From NCBI GenBank assembly GCA_035048815.1, contig JAUCBN010000020.1, forward strand, positions 6,331,501 to 6,395,500: a stretch of 64,000 nt of DNA, in the 5' to 3' direction. The translations under genes and the position numbers were made by a program. Source of the DNA: Abelmoschus esculentus (taxonomy: Eukaryota > Streptophyta > Magnoliopsida > Malvales > Malvaceae). This document shows, piece by piece, positions 1 through 14,040 of this stretch; the first letter of the stretch is position 1; every line of letters begins with the position of its first letter. The notes under the pieces were generated by a model that did no database searches, was not told the DNA's origin, and saw nothing but the letters and a program-made list of their open reading frames with translations.

Positions 1-1448
1 GATTTCTAGTGAACGCTTCCGAATTTTAACCGACTAAAAAGTTCAAAATTTGTGTTTAAGATGTATAATTAGGTTGAAAAGCCCATTATTAACTTTTTCT
101 TCCCAAGAAATTTGATTTAATATCATTTTCGATCCTTTTTTAGGGTTTAGAGCGTGCATGTACAAAAGAGCTTTCTAGTGAACCCTTTCAAATTTTAACC
201 AAGTAAAAAGCTCAAAATTTGAGTTTAAGCTGTATAATTAGGTTCAAAAGCCCATAATTAACTTTTTTACCAAAAAAAATTGATTTTATATCATTTTCGA
301 TCGTTGTTTTAGTGTTTGGAGCGTGCATGTCCAATTGGGATTTCTAGTGAACGTTTTCGAATTTTAACCGAGTAAAAAGCTCAAAATTTGTGTTTAAGCT
401 GTATAATTAGGTTCAAAAGTCCATTATTAACTTTTTCTTCCCAATAAATTTGATTTAATATCATTTTCGATCATTTTTAGGGTTTAGAGCGTGCATGTCC
501 AAAAGGGCTTTCTAGTGAACCCGTTCGAATTTTAACCGAGTAAAAAACTCAAAATTTGAGTTTAAGTTGTATAATTAGGTTCACAAGCCCATAATTAACT
601 TTCTTTACCCAAAAATTTTGATTTAATATCATTTTCGATCGTTTTCTAGGGTTCAAAGCATGCATGTCCAAATGGGCTTTCTAATGAACCCTTTCGAATT
701 TTAACCTAGTAAAAAGCTCAAAATTTGAGTTTAAGCTATATAATTAGGTTCAAAAGCCCATAATTAACTCTTTTACCCAAGAAATTTGATTTAATATCAT
801 TTTCGATCGTTTTTTAGGTTTCAGAGCGTGCATGTCCAAATATGGGCTTTCTAGTGAACCCGTTCGAATTTTAACCGAGTAAAAGCTCAAAATTTGAGTT
901 TAAGCTGTATAATTAGGTTCACAAGCCCATAATTAACTTTTTTTACCCAAAATTTTTTATTTAATATCATTTTCTAGGGTTTAGAGCGTGCATGTCCAAA
1001 TAGGCTTTCTAGTGAATCCTTTCCAATTTTAACCGAGTAAAAAGCTCAAAATTTGAGTTTAAGTTGTATAATTAGGTTCAAAAGCCCATAATTGACTTTT
1101 GTACCCAAAAAATTTTATTTAATATCATTTTCGATCGTTTATAATTTTAACAGAGTAAAAAACTCAAAATTTGAGTCTAAGCTGTATATTTAGGTTCAAA
1201 AGCGCATAATTAACTTGTTTTACCCAAAAAATTTGATTCAATATCATTTTTGATCGTCTTTTAGGGTTTAGAGCGTGTATGTCCAAATGGGCTTTCTAGT
1301 GAACCCTTTCAAATTTTAACCGAGTAAAAAGCTCAAAATTTGATTTTAAGCTATATAATTAGGTTCAAAAGCCCATAATTGACTTTTTGTGCCTAAAAAT
1401 TTTTATATAATATCATTTTTGATCATTTTTATGGTTCAGAGCATGCTT

Positions 1449-4400
1449 GTCCAAATAAACTATGTAGTGAAACAGTTATAATTTTAACAGAGTAAAAAAC
1501 TCAAAATTTGAGTCTAAGCTGTATATTTAGGTTCAAAAGCGCATAATTAACTTGTTTTACCCAAAAAATTTGATTCAATATCATTTTTGATCGTCTTTTA
1601 GGGTTTAGAGCGTGTATGTCCAAATGGGCTTTCTAGTGAACCCTTTCAAATTTTAACCGAGTAAAAAGCTCAAAATTTGAGTTTAAGCTATATAATTAGG
1701 TTCAAAAGCCCATAATTAACTTTTTGAACCCAAGAAATTTGATTTAATATCATTTTCGATCGTTTTTTATGGTTTAGAGCGTGCATGTCCAAATGGAATT
1801 TCTAGTGAACCCTTTCGAATTTTAACCGAGTAAAAAGCTCAAAATTTGATTTTAAGCTATTTAATTTGGTTCAAAAGACCATAATTGACTTTTTGTGCCT
1901 AAAAAATTTATTTAATATCATTTTCGATCATTTTTTATGGTTCAGAGCATGCTTGTCCAAATGGGCTATCTAGTGAACCCGTTATAATTTTAACCGAGTA
2001 AAAAACTCAAAATTTGACTCTAAGTTGTATATTGAGGTTCAAAAGCGCATAATTAACTTGTTTTACCCGAAAAATTTAATTTAAGATCATTTTTTATCGT
2101 CTTTTAGGGTTTAGAGCGTGTATGTCCAAATGGGCTTTCTAATGAACCCTTTCAAATTTTAACCGAGTAAAAAGCTCAAAATTTGAGTTTAAGCTGTATA
2201 ATTAGGTTCAAAAGCCCATAATTAACTTTTTTACCCAAAAAAATTGATTTAATATCATTTTCGATCGTTGTTTTAGGGTTTGGAGCGTGCATGTCCAATT
2301 GGGATTTCTAGTGAACGCTTTCGAATTTTAACCGACTAAAAAGTTCAAAATTTGTGTTTAAGCTGTATAATTAGGTTGAAAAGCCCATTATTAACTTTTT
2401 CTTCCCAAGAAATTTGATTTAATATCATTTTTGATCGTTTTTTAGGGTTTAGAGCGTGCATGTCCAAAAGAGCTTTCTAGTGAACCCGTTCGAATTTTAA
2501 CCGAGTAGAAAGCTCAAAATTTGATTTTAAGCTGTATAATTAGGTTCACAAGACCATAATTAACTTTCTTTACCAAAAAATTTTGATTTAATATTATTTT
2601 CTAAGGTTTAGAGCGTGCATGTCCAATTGGGATTTCTAGTAAACGCTTTCGAATTTTAACCGAGTAAAAAGCTCAAAATTTGTGTTTAAGCTGTATAATT
2701 AGGTTCAAAAGCCCATTATTAACTTTTTCTTCCCAAGAAATTTGATTTAATATCATTTTCGATCATTTTTAGGGTTTAGAGCGTGCATGTCCAAAAGGGC
2801 TTTCTAGTGAACCCGTTCGAATTTTAACCGAGTAAAAAGCTCAAAATTTGAGTTTAAGCTATATAATTAGGTTCGAAAGCCCATTATTGACTTTCTTTAC
2901 CCAAAAAATTTGATTTAATATCATTTTCGATCATTTTTTAGGGTTCAGAGCGTGTATGTCCAAATGGGCTATCAAGTGAACCCTTTCGAATTTTAATAGA
3001 GTAAAAAGCTCAAAATTTGATTTGAAGCAGTATAATTAAGTTCAAAAGCCCATTATTAACTTTCTTTACCCAAAAATTTTGATTTAATATCATTTTCGAT
3101 CAGTTTTTAGGGTTCAGAACGTGTACGTCCAAATGGGCTATCTTGTGAACCCTTTCGAATTTTAATCGAGTAAAAAGCTCAAATATTGAGTTTAAGTCGT
3201 ATAATTAGGTTCAAATGCCCATAATTAAGTTTTTGTACCCAAGAAATTTGATTTAATATCATTTTCGATCATTTTTTAGGGTTTAGTGCGTGCAAGTTCA
3301 AATGGGCTTTCTAGTGAACCCTTTCCAATTTTAACCGAGTAAAAATCTCAAAATTTGAGTTTAAATTGTATAATTAGGTTCAAAATCCCATAATTGACTT
3401 TTGTACCCAAAAAATTTTATTTAATATCATTTTCGATCGTTTATTAGGGTTTGGAGCGTGCATGTCCAATTGGGATTTCTAGTGAATGCTTTCGAAGTTT
3501 AACCGAGCAAAAAGCTCAAAATTAGTGTTTAAGCTGTATAATTAGGTTCACAGGCCCATTATTAACATTTTCTTCCCACGAAATTCGATTTAATATCATT
3601 TTCGATCGCCTTTTAGGGTTTAGAGCGTGCATGTCGAAATGGGCTTTCTAGTGAACCCTTTCGAATTTTAACCGAGGGAAAAGCTCAAAATTTGATTTTA
3701 AGCTATATAATTAGGTTCAAAAGCCCATAATTGACTTTTTGTGCCTAAAAATTTTTATTTAATATCATTTTCGATCATTTTTTATGGTTCAGAGCATGCT
3801 TGTCCAAATAAACTATCTAGTGAAACAATTATAATTTTAACCGAGTAAAAAACTCAAAATTTGAGTCTAAGCTGTATATTTAGGTTCAAAAGCGCATAAT
3901 TAACTTGTTTTACCCAAAAAATTTGATTCAATATCATTTTTGATCGTCTTTTAGGGTTTAGAGCGTGTATGTCCAAATGGGCTTTCTAGTGAACCCTTTC
4001 AAATTTTAACCGAGTAAAAAGCTCAAAATTTGAGTTTAAGCTATATAATTATGTTCAAAAGCCCATAATTAACTTTTTGAACCCAAGAAATTTGATTTAA
4101 TATCATTTTCGATCGTTTTTTAGGGTTTAGAGCGTGCATGTCCAAATGGAATTTCTAGTGAACCCTTTCGAATTTTAACCGAGTAAAAAGCTCAAAATTT
4201 GATTTTAAGCTATTTAATTTGGTTCAAAAGACCATAATTGAATTTTTGTGCCTAAAAAATTTTATTTAATATCATTTTCGATCATTTTTTATGGTTCAGA
4301 GCATGCTTGTCCAAATGGCCTATCTAGTGAACCCGTTATAATTTTAACCGAGTAAAAAACTCAAAATTTGACTCTAAGTTGTATATTGAGGTTCAAAAGC

Positions 4401-4915
4401 GCATAATTAACTTGTTTTACCCGAAAAATTTAATTTAATATCATTTTTTATCGTCTTTTAGGGTTTAGAGCGTGTATGTCCAAATGGGCTTTCTAGTGAA
4501 CCCTTTCAAATTTTAACCGAGTAAAAAGCTCAAAATTTGAGTTTAAGCTGTATAATTAGGTTCAAAAGCCCATAATTAACTTTTTTACCCAAAAAAATTG
4601 ATTTTATATCATTTTCGATCGTTGTTTTAGTGTTTGGAGCGTGCATGTCCAATGGGGATTTCTAGTGAACGCTTTCGAATTTTAACCGACTAAAAAGTTC
4701 AAAATTTGTGTTTAAGCTGTATAATTAGGTTGAAAAGCCCATTATTAACTTTTTCTTCCCAAGAAATTTGATTTAATATCATTTTTGATCGTTTTTTAGG
4801 GTTTAGAGCGTGCATGTCCAAAAGAGCTTTCTAGTGAACCCGTTCGAATTTTAACCGAATAGAAAGCTCAAAATTTGATTTTAAGCTGTATAATTAGGTT
4901 CACAAGACCGTAATT
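1449..4915. repeat. Higher-order repeat, 14 monomers (~2354 bp)
   Basis: Distinctive monomer variants recur at a fixed distance. A variant with TGAAACA in place of TGAACCC lies at about 1461 and 3814 (2353 bp apart). A variant with GACTCTAAGTTG lies about 2354 bp before its copy (just after 1981 and after 4335). The variant with CCGACTAAAAAGTTC lies just after 2303 and after 4657 (2354 bp). 2354 is 14 x 168. The block therefore represents two copies of a 14-monomer unit. The same last variant also occurs near position 1, 2302 bp before the first. Confidence 0.85.
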
Positions 4916-6001
4916 AACTTTCTTTACAAAAAAATTTTGATTTAATATCATTTTCGATTTTTTTCTAGGGTTCAAAGCATGCATGTCCAAATGGGATTTC
5001 TAATGAACCCTTTCGAATTTTAACCGAGTAAAAAGCTCAAAATTTGAGTTTAAGCTATATAGTTAGTTTCAAAAGCCCATAATTAACTCTTTTACGCAAG
5101 AAATTTGATTTAATATCATTTTCGATCGTTTTTTAGGTTTTGGAGCGTGCATGTCCAAATATGGGCTTTCTAGTGAACCCTTTCGAATTTTAACCGAGTA
5201 AAAAGCTCAAAATTTGAGTTTAAGCTGTATAATTAGGTTCACAAGCCCATAATTAACTTTATTTACCCAAAATTTTTGATTTAATATCATTTTCTAGGGT
5301 TTAGAGCGTGCATGTCCAAATGGGCTTTTTAGTGAATACTTTCGAATTTTAACCGAGTATAAAGCTCAAAATTTAAGTTTAAGCTGTATAATTAGGTTCG
5401 AAAGCCCATTATTGACTTTCTTTACCCAAAAATTTTGATTTAATATCATTTTCGATCATTTTTTAGGGTTTAGAGCATGCATGTCCAAATGGAATTTCTA
5501 GTGAACCCTTTCGAATTTTAACCGAGTAAAAAGCTCAAAATTTGAGTTTAAGCTGTATAATTAGGTTTAAAAGACCATAATTAACTTTTTGTACCCAAGA
5601 AATTTGATTTAATAATATTTTTTATCGTTTTTTAGGTTTTAGAGAGTGCATGTCGAAATGGGCTTTCTAGTGAACCCTTTCGAATTTTAACCGAGTAAAA
5701 AGCTCAAAATTTGAGTTTAAGCTGTATAATTAGGTTTAAAAGCCCATAATTAACTTTTTGTACCCAAGAAATTTGATTTAATAACATTTTTAATCGTTTT
5801 TTAGGTTTTAGAGAGTGCATGTCGAAATGGGCTTTCTAGTGAACCCTTTCGAATTTTAACCGAGTAAAAAGCTCAAAATTTGATTTTAAGCTATATAATT
5901 AGGTTCAAAAGCCCATAATTGACTTTTTGTGCCTAAAAAATTTTATTTAAAATCATTTTCGATCATTTTTTATGGTTCAGAGCATGCTTGTCCAAATAAA
6001 C

Positions 6002-7013
6002 TATCCAGTGAAACCGTTATAATTTTAACCCAGCAAAATACTCAATATTTGAGTCTAAGCTGTATATTTAGGTTCAAAAGCGCATAATTAACTTGTTTTA
6101 CCCAAAAAATTTGATTCAATATCATTTTTGATCGTCTTTTAGGGTTTAGAGCGTGTATGTCCAGATGGGCTTTCTAGTGAACCCTTTCAAATTTTAACCG
6201 AGTAAAAAGCTCAAAATTTGAGTTTAAGCTATATAATTAGGTTCAAAAGCCCATAATTAACTTTTTGTACCCAAGAAATTTGATTTAATATCATTTTCGA
6301 TCGTTTTTTAGGGTTTAGAGCGTGCATGTCCAAATGGAATTTCTAGTGAACCCTTTCGAATTTTAACCGAGTAAAAAGCTCAAAATTTGATTTTAAGCAA
6401 TATAATTAGGTTCAAAAGCCCATAATTGACTTTTTGTGCCTAAAATTTTTTATTTAATATCATTTTCGATCATTTTTTATGGTTCAGAGCATGCTTGTCC
6501 AAATAAACTATCCAGTGAAACCGTTATAATTTTAACCAAGCAAAATACTCAATATTTGAGTCTAAGCTGTATATTTAGGTTCAAAAGCGCATAATTAACT
6601 TGTTTTACCCAAAAAATTTTATTCAATATCATTTTTGATCGTCTTTTAGGGTTTAGAGCGTGTATGTCCAGATGGGCTTTCTAGTGAACCCTTTCAAATT
6701 TTAACCGAGTAAAAAGCTCAAAATTTGAGTTTAAGCTATATAATTAGGTTCAAAAGCCCATAATTAACTTTTTGTACCCAAGAAATTTGATTTAATATCA
6801 TTTTCGATCGTTTTTTAGGGTTTAGAGCGTGCATGTCCAAATGGAATTTCTAGTGAACCCTTTCGAATTTTAACCGAGTAAAAAGCTCAAAATTTGATTT
6901 TAAGCAATATAATTAGGTTCAAAAGCCCATAATTGACTTTTTGTGCCTAAAATTTTTTATTTAATATCATTTTCGATCATTTTTTATGGTTCAGAGCATG
7001 CTTGTCCAAATGG
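6002..7013. repeat. Recent 3-monomer (506-bp) tandem duplication
   Basis: Two consecutive blocks of about 506 bp (three monomers) start with TATCCAGTGAAACCG at 6002 and 6508. They are almost identical by eye (I saw two substitutions in the first third of the unit), far more alike than neighbouring monomers. This is a local, recent amplification inside the array. A related variant occurs again at 8198, 13 monomers from the first copy. Confidence 0.85.
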
Positions 7014-10000
7014 GCTATCTAGTGAACCCGTTATAATTTTAACGGAGTAAAAAACTCAAAATTTGAGTCTAAGCTGTACATTTAGGTTCAAAAGCGCATA
7101 ATTAACTTGTTTTACCCAAAAAATTTGATTTCATATCATTTTTGATCGTCTTTTAGGGTTTAGAGCGTGTATGTCCAAATGGGCTTTCTAGTGAACCCTT
7201 TCAAATTTTAACCGAGTAAAAAGCTCAAAATTTGAGTTTAAGCTGTATAATTAGGTTCAAAAGCCCATAATTGACTTTTTGTACCCAAAAAATTTGATTT
7301 AATATCATTTTCAATCGTTTTTTAGGGTTCAAAGCGTGCATGTCCAAATGGGTCATCTAGTGAACCCTTTCCAATTTTAACCGAGTAAAAAGCTCAAAAT
7401 TTGAGTTTAAGCTGTATAATTAGGTTCAAAAGCCCATAATTAACTTTTTGTACCCAAGAAATTTGATTTAATATCATTTTCGATCGTTTTTTAGGTTTAG
7501 AGCGTGCATGTCCAAATGGAATTTCTAGTGAACCCTTTCGAATTTTAACCGAGTAAAAAGCTCAAAATTTGATTTTAAGCAATATAATTAGGTTCAAAAG
7601 CCCATAATTGACTTTTTGTGCCTAAAATTTTTTATTTCATATCATTTTCGATCATTTTTTATGGTTCAGAGCATGCTTGTCCAAATGGGCTATCTAGTGA
7701 ACCCGTTATAATTTTAACTGAGTAAAAAACTCAAAATTTGAGTCTAAGCTGTACATTTAGGTTCAAAAGCGCATAATTAACTTGTTTTACCCAAAAAATT
7801 TGATTTAATATCATTTTTGATCGTCTTTTAGGGTTTAGAGCGTGTATGTCCAAATGGGCTTTCTAGTGAACCCTTTCAAATTTTAACCGAGTAAAAAGCT
7901 CAAAATTTGACTTTAAGCTATATAATTAGGTTCAAAAGCCCATAATTAACTTTTTGTACGCAAGAAATTTGATTTAATATCATTGTCGATTGTTTTTTAG
8001 GGTTTAGAGAGTGCATGTTCAAATGGAATTTCTAGAGAACCCTTTCGAATTTTAACCGAGTGAAAAGCTCAAACTTTGATTTTAAGCTATATAATTAGGT
8101 TCAAAAGCCCATAATTGACTTTTTGTGCCTAAAAAATTTTATTTAAAATCATTTTCGATCATTTTTTATGGTTCAGAGCATGCTTGTCCAAATAAACTAT
8201 CTAGTGAAACCGTTATAATTTTAACCCAGCAAAATACTCAATATTTGAGTCTAAGCTGTATATTTAGGTTCAAAAGCGCATAATTAACTTGTTTTACCCA
8301 AAAAAATTTGATTCAATATCATTTTTTATCGTCTTTTAGGGTTTAGAGCGTGTATGTCCAGATGGGCTTTCTAGTGAACCCTTTCAAATTTTAACCGAGT
8401 AAAAAGCTCAAAATTTGAGTTTAAGCTATATAATTAGGTTCAAAAGCCCATAATTAACTTTTTGTACCCAAGAAATTTGATTTAATATCATTTTCGATCG
8501 TTTTTTAGGGTTTAGAGCGTGCATGTCCAAATGGAATTTCTAGTGAACCCTTTCGAATTTTAACCGAGTAAAAAGATCAAAATTTGAGTTTAAGCTGTAT
8601 AATTAGGTTCAAAAGACCATAATTAACTTTTTGTACCCAAGAAATTTGATTTAATATCATTGTCGATCGTTTTTTAGGGTTTAGAGAGTGCATGTTCAAA
8701 TGGAATTTCTAGAGAACCCTTTCGAATTTTAACCGAGTGAAAAGCTCAAACTTTGATTTTAAGCTATATAATTAGGTTCAAAAGCCCATAATTGACTTTT
8801 TGTGCCTAAAAATTTTTATTTAAAATCCTTTTCGATCATTTTTTATGATTCAGAGCATGCTTGTCCAAATGGGCTATCTAGTGAACCCGTTATAATTTTA
8901 ACCGAGTAAAAAACTCAAAATTTGAGTCTAAGCTGTATATTTAGATTCAAAAGCACATAATTAACTTGTTTTACCCGAAAAATTTGATTTAATGTCATTT
9001 TTGATCGTCTTTTAGGGTTTAGAGCGTGTATGTCCAAATGGGCTTTCTAGTGAACCCTTTCAAATTTTAACCGAGTAAAAAGCTCAAAATTTGAGTTTAA
9101 GCTGTATAATTAGGTTCAAAAGCCCATAATTGACTTTTTGTACCCAAAAAATTTGATTTAATATCATTTTCAATCGTTTTTTAGGGTTCAAAGCGTGCCT
9201 GTCCAAATGGGCCATCTAGTGAACCCTTTCAAATTTTAACCGAGTAGAAAGCTCAAAATTTGAGTTTAAGCTGTATAATTAGGTTCAAAAGCCCATAATT
9301 AACTTTTTGTACCCAAGAAATTTGATTTAATATCATTTTCGATCGTTTTTTAGGGTTTAGAGCGTGCATGTCCAAATGGAATTTCTAGTGAACCCTTTCG
9401 AATTTTAACCGAGTAAAAAGCTCAAAATTTGATTTTAAGCTATATAATTGGGTTCAGAAGCCCATAATTGACTTTTTGTGCCTAAAATTTTTTATTTCAT
9501 ATCATTTTCGATCATTTTTTATGGTTCAGAGCATGCTTGTCCAAATGGGCTATCTAGTGAACCCGTTATAATTTTAACCGAGTAAAAAACTTAAAATTTG
9601 AGTCTCAGCTGTATATTTAGGTTCAAAAGCGCATAATTAACTTGTTTTACACAAAAAATTTGATTTAATATCATTTTTGATCGTCTTTTAGGGTTTAGAG
9701 CGTGTATGTCCAGATGGGCTTTCTAGTGAACCCTTTCAAATTTTAACCGAGTAAAAAACTCAAAATTTGAGTTTAAGTTGTATAATTAGGTTCAAAAGCC
9801 CATAATTAACTTTTTGTACCCAAGAAATTTGATTTAATATCATTTTCGATCGTTTTTTAGGGTTTAGAGCGTGCATGTCCAAATGGAATTTCTAGTGAAC
9901 CCTTTCGAATTTTAATCGAGTAAAAAGCTCAAAATTTCAGTTTAAGCGGTATAATTAGGTTCAAAATCCCATAATTTACTTTTTTTTCATAAAAAATTTT

Positions 10001-12639
10001 ATTTAATATCATTTTCGATCATTTTTTATGGTTCAGAGCGTGCTTTTCCAAATGGGCTATCTAGTGAACCCGTTCGAATTTTAACCGAGTAAAAAGCTCA
10101 AAATTTGAGTTTAAGCTGTATAATTAGGTTCAAAAACCCATTGTTAACATTTTCTTCCCAAGAAATTTGATTTAATATCATTTTCGATCATTTTTAGGGT
10201 TTAACCGAGTAAAAAGCTCAAAATTTGAGTCTATGCTGTATAATTAGGTTCAAAAGCCCATAATTAACTTGTTTTACCCAAAAAATTTGATTTAATATCG
10301 TTTTTGATCATTTTTTATGGTTTAGAGCATGCATGTCCAAATGGGCTTTATAGTAAACCCTTTCAAATTTTAACCGAGTAAAAAGCTCAAAATTTGAGTT
10401 TAAGCTGTATAATTAGGTTCAAAAGCCCATAATTAACTTTTTTTACCAAAAAATTTGATTTAATATCATTTTTGATTTAATATCATTTTCTAGGGTTTAG
10501 AGCGTGCAAGTCCAAATGGGCTTTTTAGTGAATCCTTTCGAATTTTAACCGAGTAAAAAGCTCAAAATTTGAGTTTAAGCTGTATAATTAGGTTCGAAAG
10601 CCCATTATTGACTTTCTTTACCCAAAAATTTTGATTTAATATCATTTTCGATCATTTTTTAGGGTTCAGAGCGTGTATGTCCAAATGGGCTATCTAGTGA
10701 ACCCTTTCGAATTTTAATAGAGTACAAAGCTCAAAATTTGAGTTTAAGCCGTATAATTAGGTTCAAGAGCCCATTATTAACTTTTTCTTCCCAAGAAATT
10801 TGTTTTAATATCATTTTCGATCATTTTTAGGGTTAAGAGCGTACATGTCCTAAAGGGCTTTCTAGTTAACCCATTCGAATTTTAACCGAGTAAAAAGCTC
10901 AAAATTTGAGTTTAGGTTGTATAATTAGGTTCACAAGCCCATAATTAATTTTCTTTACCCAAAAATTTTGATTTAATATCATTTTCGATCGTTTTTTAGG
11001 GTTCAAAGCATGCATGTCCAAATGGGCTTTCTAATGAACCCTTTCGAATTTTAACCGAGTAGAAAGCTCAAAATTTGAGTTTAAGCTATACAATTAGTTT
11101 CAAAAGCCCATAATTAACTTTTTTACCCAAGAAATTTGATTTAATATCATTTTGGATCGTTTTTTAGGTTTCAGAGCGTGCATCTCCAAATATGGGCTTT
11201 CTAGTGAACCCGTTTGAATTTTAACCGAGTAAAAAGCTCAAAATTTGAGTTTAAGCTGTATAATTAGGCTAAAAAGCCCATAATTAACTTTCTTTACCCA
11301 AAAATTTTGATTTAATATCATTTTCGATCATTTTTTAGGGTTTAGAGCGTGTATGTCCAAATGGGCTATGTAGTGAACCATTTCGAATTTTGAACGAGTA
11401 AGAAGCTCAAAATTTGAGTTTAAGCTGTATATTTATGTTTAAAAGCCCTTAATTAACCTTTTGTACCCAAAAAATTTGATTTAATATCATTTTTGATCGT
11501 TTTTTAGGTTTAGAGCGTGTATGTCCAAATGGGCTTTCTAGTGAACCCTTTCAAATTTTAACCGAGTAAAAAGCTCAAAATTTGTGTTTAAGCTATATAA
11601 TTAGGTTCAAAAGCCCATTATTAACTTTTTCTTCCCAAGAAATTTGATTTAATGTCATTTTCGATCATTTTTAGGGTTTAGAGCGTGCATGTCCAGAAGC
11701 GCTGTCTAGTGAACCCGTTCGAATTTTAACCGAGTAAAAAGCTCAAAATTTGAGTTTAAGCTGTATAATTAGGTTCAAATGCCCATAATTAACTTTTTGT
11801 ACCCAAGAAATTTGATTTAATATCATTTTCGATCGTTTTTTAGGGTTTAGAGCGTGCAAGTCCAAATAGGCTTTCTAGTGAACCCTTTCCAATTTTAACC
11901 TAGTAAAAAGCTCAAATTTTGAGTTTAAGTTGTATAATTAGGTTCAAAAGCCCATAATTGACTTTTGTACCCAAAAATTTTTATTTAATATCATTTTCGA
12001 TCGTTTATTAGGGTATAGAGCGTGCATGTCTAATTGGGATTTCTAGTGAAAGCTTTCGAATTTTAACCGAGTAAAAAGCTCAAAATTTGAGTTTAAGCTG
12101 TATAATTAGGTTCAAAAACCCATTGTTAACATTTTCTTCCCAAGAAATTTGATTTAATATCATTTTCGATCATTTTTAGGGTTTAGAGCGTGCATGTCGA
12201 AATGGGCTTTCTAGTGAACCCTTTCGAATTTTAACCGAGTAAAAAGCTCAAAATTTGAGTTTAAGTTGTATAATTAGGTTAAAAAGCGCATAATTAACTT
12301 TTTATAACCAAGAAATTTGATTTAATATCATTTTCAATCGTTTTTTAGGGATCATAGCGTGCATGTACAAATATGGGCATTCTAGTGAACTCGTTCGAAT
12401 TTTAACCGAATAAAAAGCTCAAAATTTGAGTTTAAGTTGTATAATTTTGTTCACAAGCGCATAATTAACTTTTTTTATCTGAAAATTTTTATTTAATATC
12501 ATTTTCGATTGTTTTTTAGGGTTTAGAGCGTGCATGTCCAAATGAGCTATCTAGTGAACCCGTTCCAATTTTAACCGAGTAAAAAGCTCAACATTTGGGT
12601 TTAAGCTGTATAAGTAGATTCAAAAGCCCATACTTCTTT

Positions 12640-14040
12640 TTTTTACATAAAATTTTTTATTTAATATCATTTTCGATCTTTTTTATAGTTCAGAGCGTGC
12701 ATGTCCAAATGGGCTATCTAGTGAACCCGTTCAAATTTTAACCGAGTAAAAAGCTCAAAATTTGATTTTAAGTTGTATAATTAGGTTCAGAAGCCCATAA
12801 TTAACTTTTTTACCCAAGAAATTTGATTTAATATCATTTTCGATCGTTTTTTAGGGTTTAGAGCTTGCATGTCCAAATATGGGCTTTCTAGTGAACCCGT
12901 TCGAATTTTAACCGAGTAAAAAGCTCAAAATTTGAGTTTAAGCTGTAGAATTAGGTTCACAAGTCCATAATTAACATTTTTTATCCAAAAATTTTGATTT
13001 AATATTATTTTTGATCGTTTTTTAGGGTTCAGAGGGTGCATGTCCAAATAGGCTATCTAGTGAACCCTTTCGAATTTTAACCGATTAAAAAGCTCAAAAT
13101 TTGAGTTTAAGTTGTATATTTAGGTTTAAAAGCCCATTATTAACATTTTTTACCCAAAAAATTTGATTTAATACAATTTTCTATTGTTTTTAGCGTTTAG
13201 AGCATGCATGTCCAAATGGGCTTTCTAGTGAACCCTTTCGAATTTTTAACCAATTAAAATCTCAAAATTTGAGTTTAAGATGCATAAGTAGATTCAAAAG
13301 CCCATAATTAACTTTTTTTCCATAAAAAAATTTATTTAATATCATTTTCGATCTTTTTTATGGTTAAGAACGTGCATATCCAAATGGGCTATCTAGTGAA
13401 CCCGTTCAAATTTTAACCGAGTAAAAAGCTCAAAATTTGAGTTTAAGCTGTATAATTAGGTTCAAAAGCCCATAATTAATTTTTTTACCCAAGAAATTTG
13501 ATTTAATATCATTTTCGATCGTTTTTTAGGGTTTAGAGCGTGCATGTCCAAATATGGGCTTTCTAGTGAACCCGTTCAAATTTTAACCGAGTAAAAAGCT
13601 CAAAATTTGAGTTTAAGCTGTATAATTAAGTTCACAAGCCCATAATTAACTTTCTTTACCCAAAAATTTTGATTTAATATCATTTTGATCGTTTTTTAGG
13701 TTTAAGAGCGTGCATGTCCAAATGGGCTATCTAGTGAACCCTTTCGAATTTTAACCGATTAAAAAGCTCAAAATTTGAGTTTAAGCTGTATATTTAGGTT
13801 TAAAAGCCCATTATTAACTTTTTTTTACCCAAAAAATTTGATTTAATACAACAATTTTCTATTGTTTTTAGCGTTTAGAGCATGCATGTCCAAATGGGCT
13901 TTCTAGTGAACCCTTTCAAATTTTTAACCGATTAAAAAGCTCAAATTTTGAGTTTAAGATGCATAAGTAGATTCAAAAGCCCATAATTAACTTTTTTTTA
14001 AATAAAAAATTTTATTTAATATCATTTTCGATCTTTTTTA
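12640..14040. repeat. 4-monomer (~676-bp) higher-order repeat near the right edge
   Basis: Marker variants recur about 675-679 bp apart: TGCATAAGTAGATTC at 13281 and 13960, and AAATATGGGCTTTC at about 12875 and 13550. Four monomers of ~169 bp give this spacing. The unit differs from the 14-, 13- and 3-monomer patterns to the left. Confidence 0.75.
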
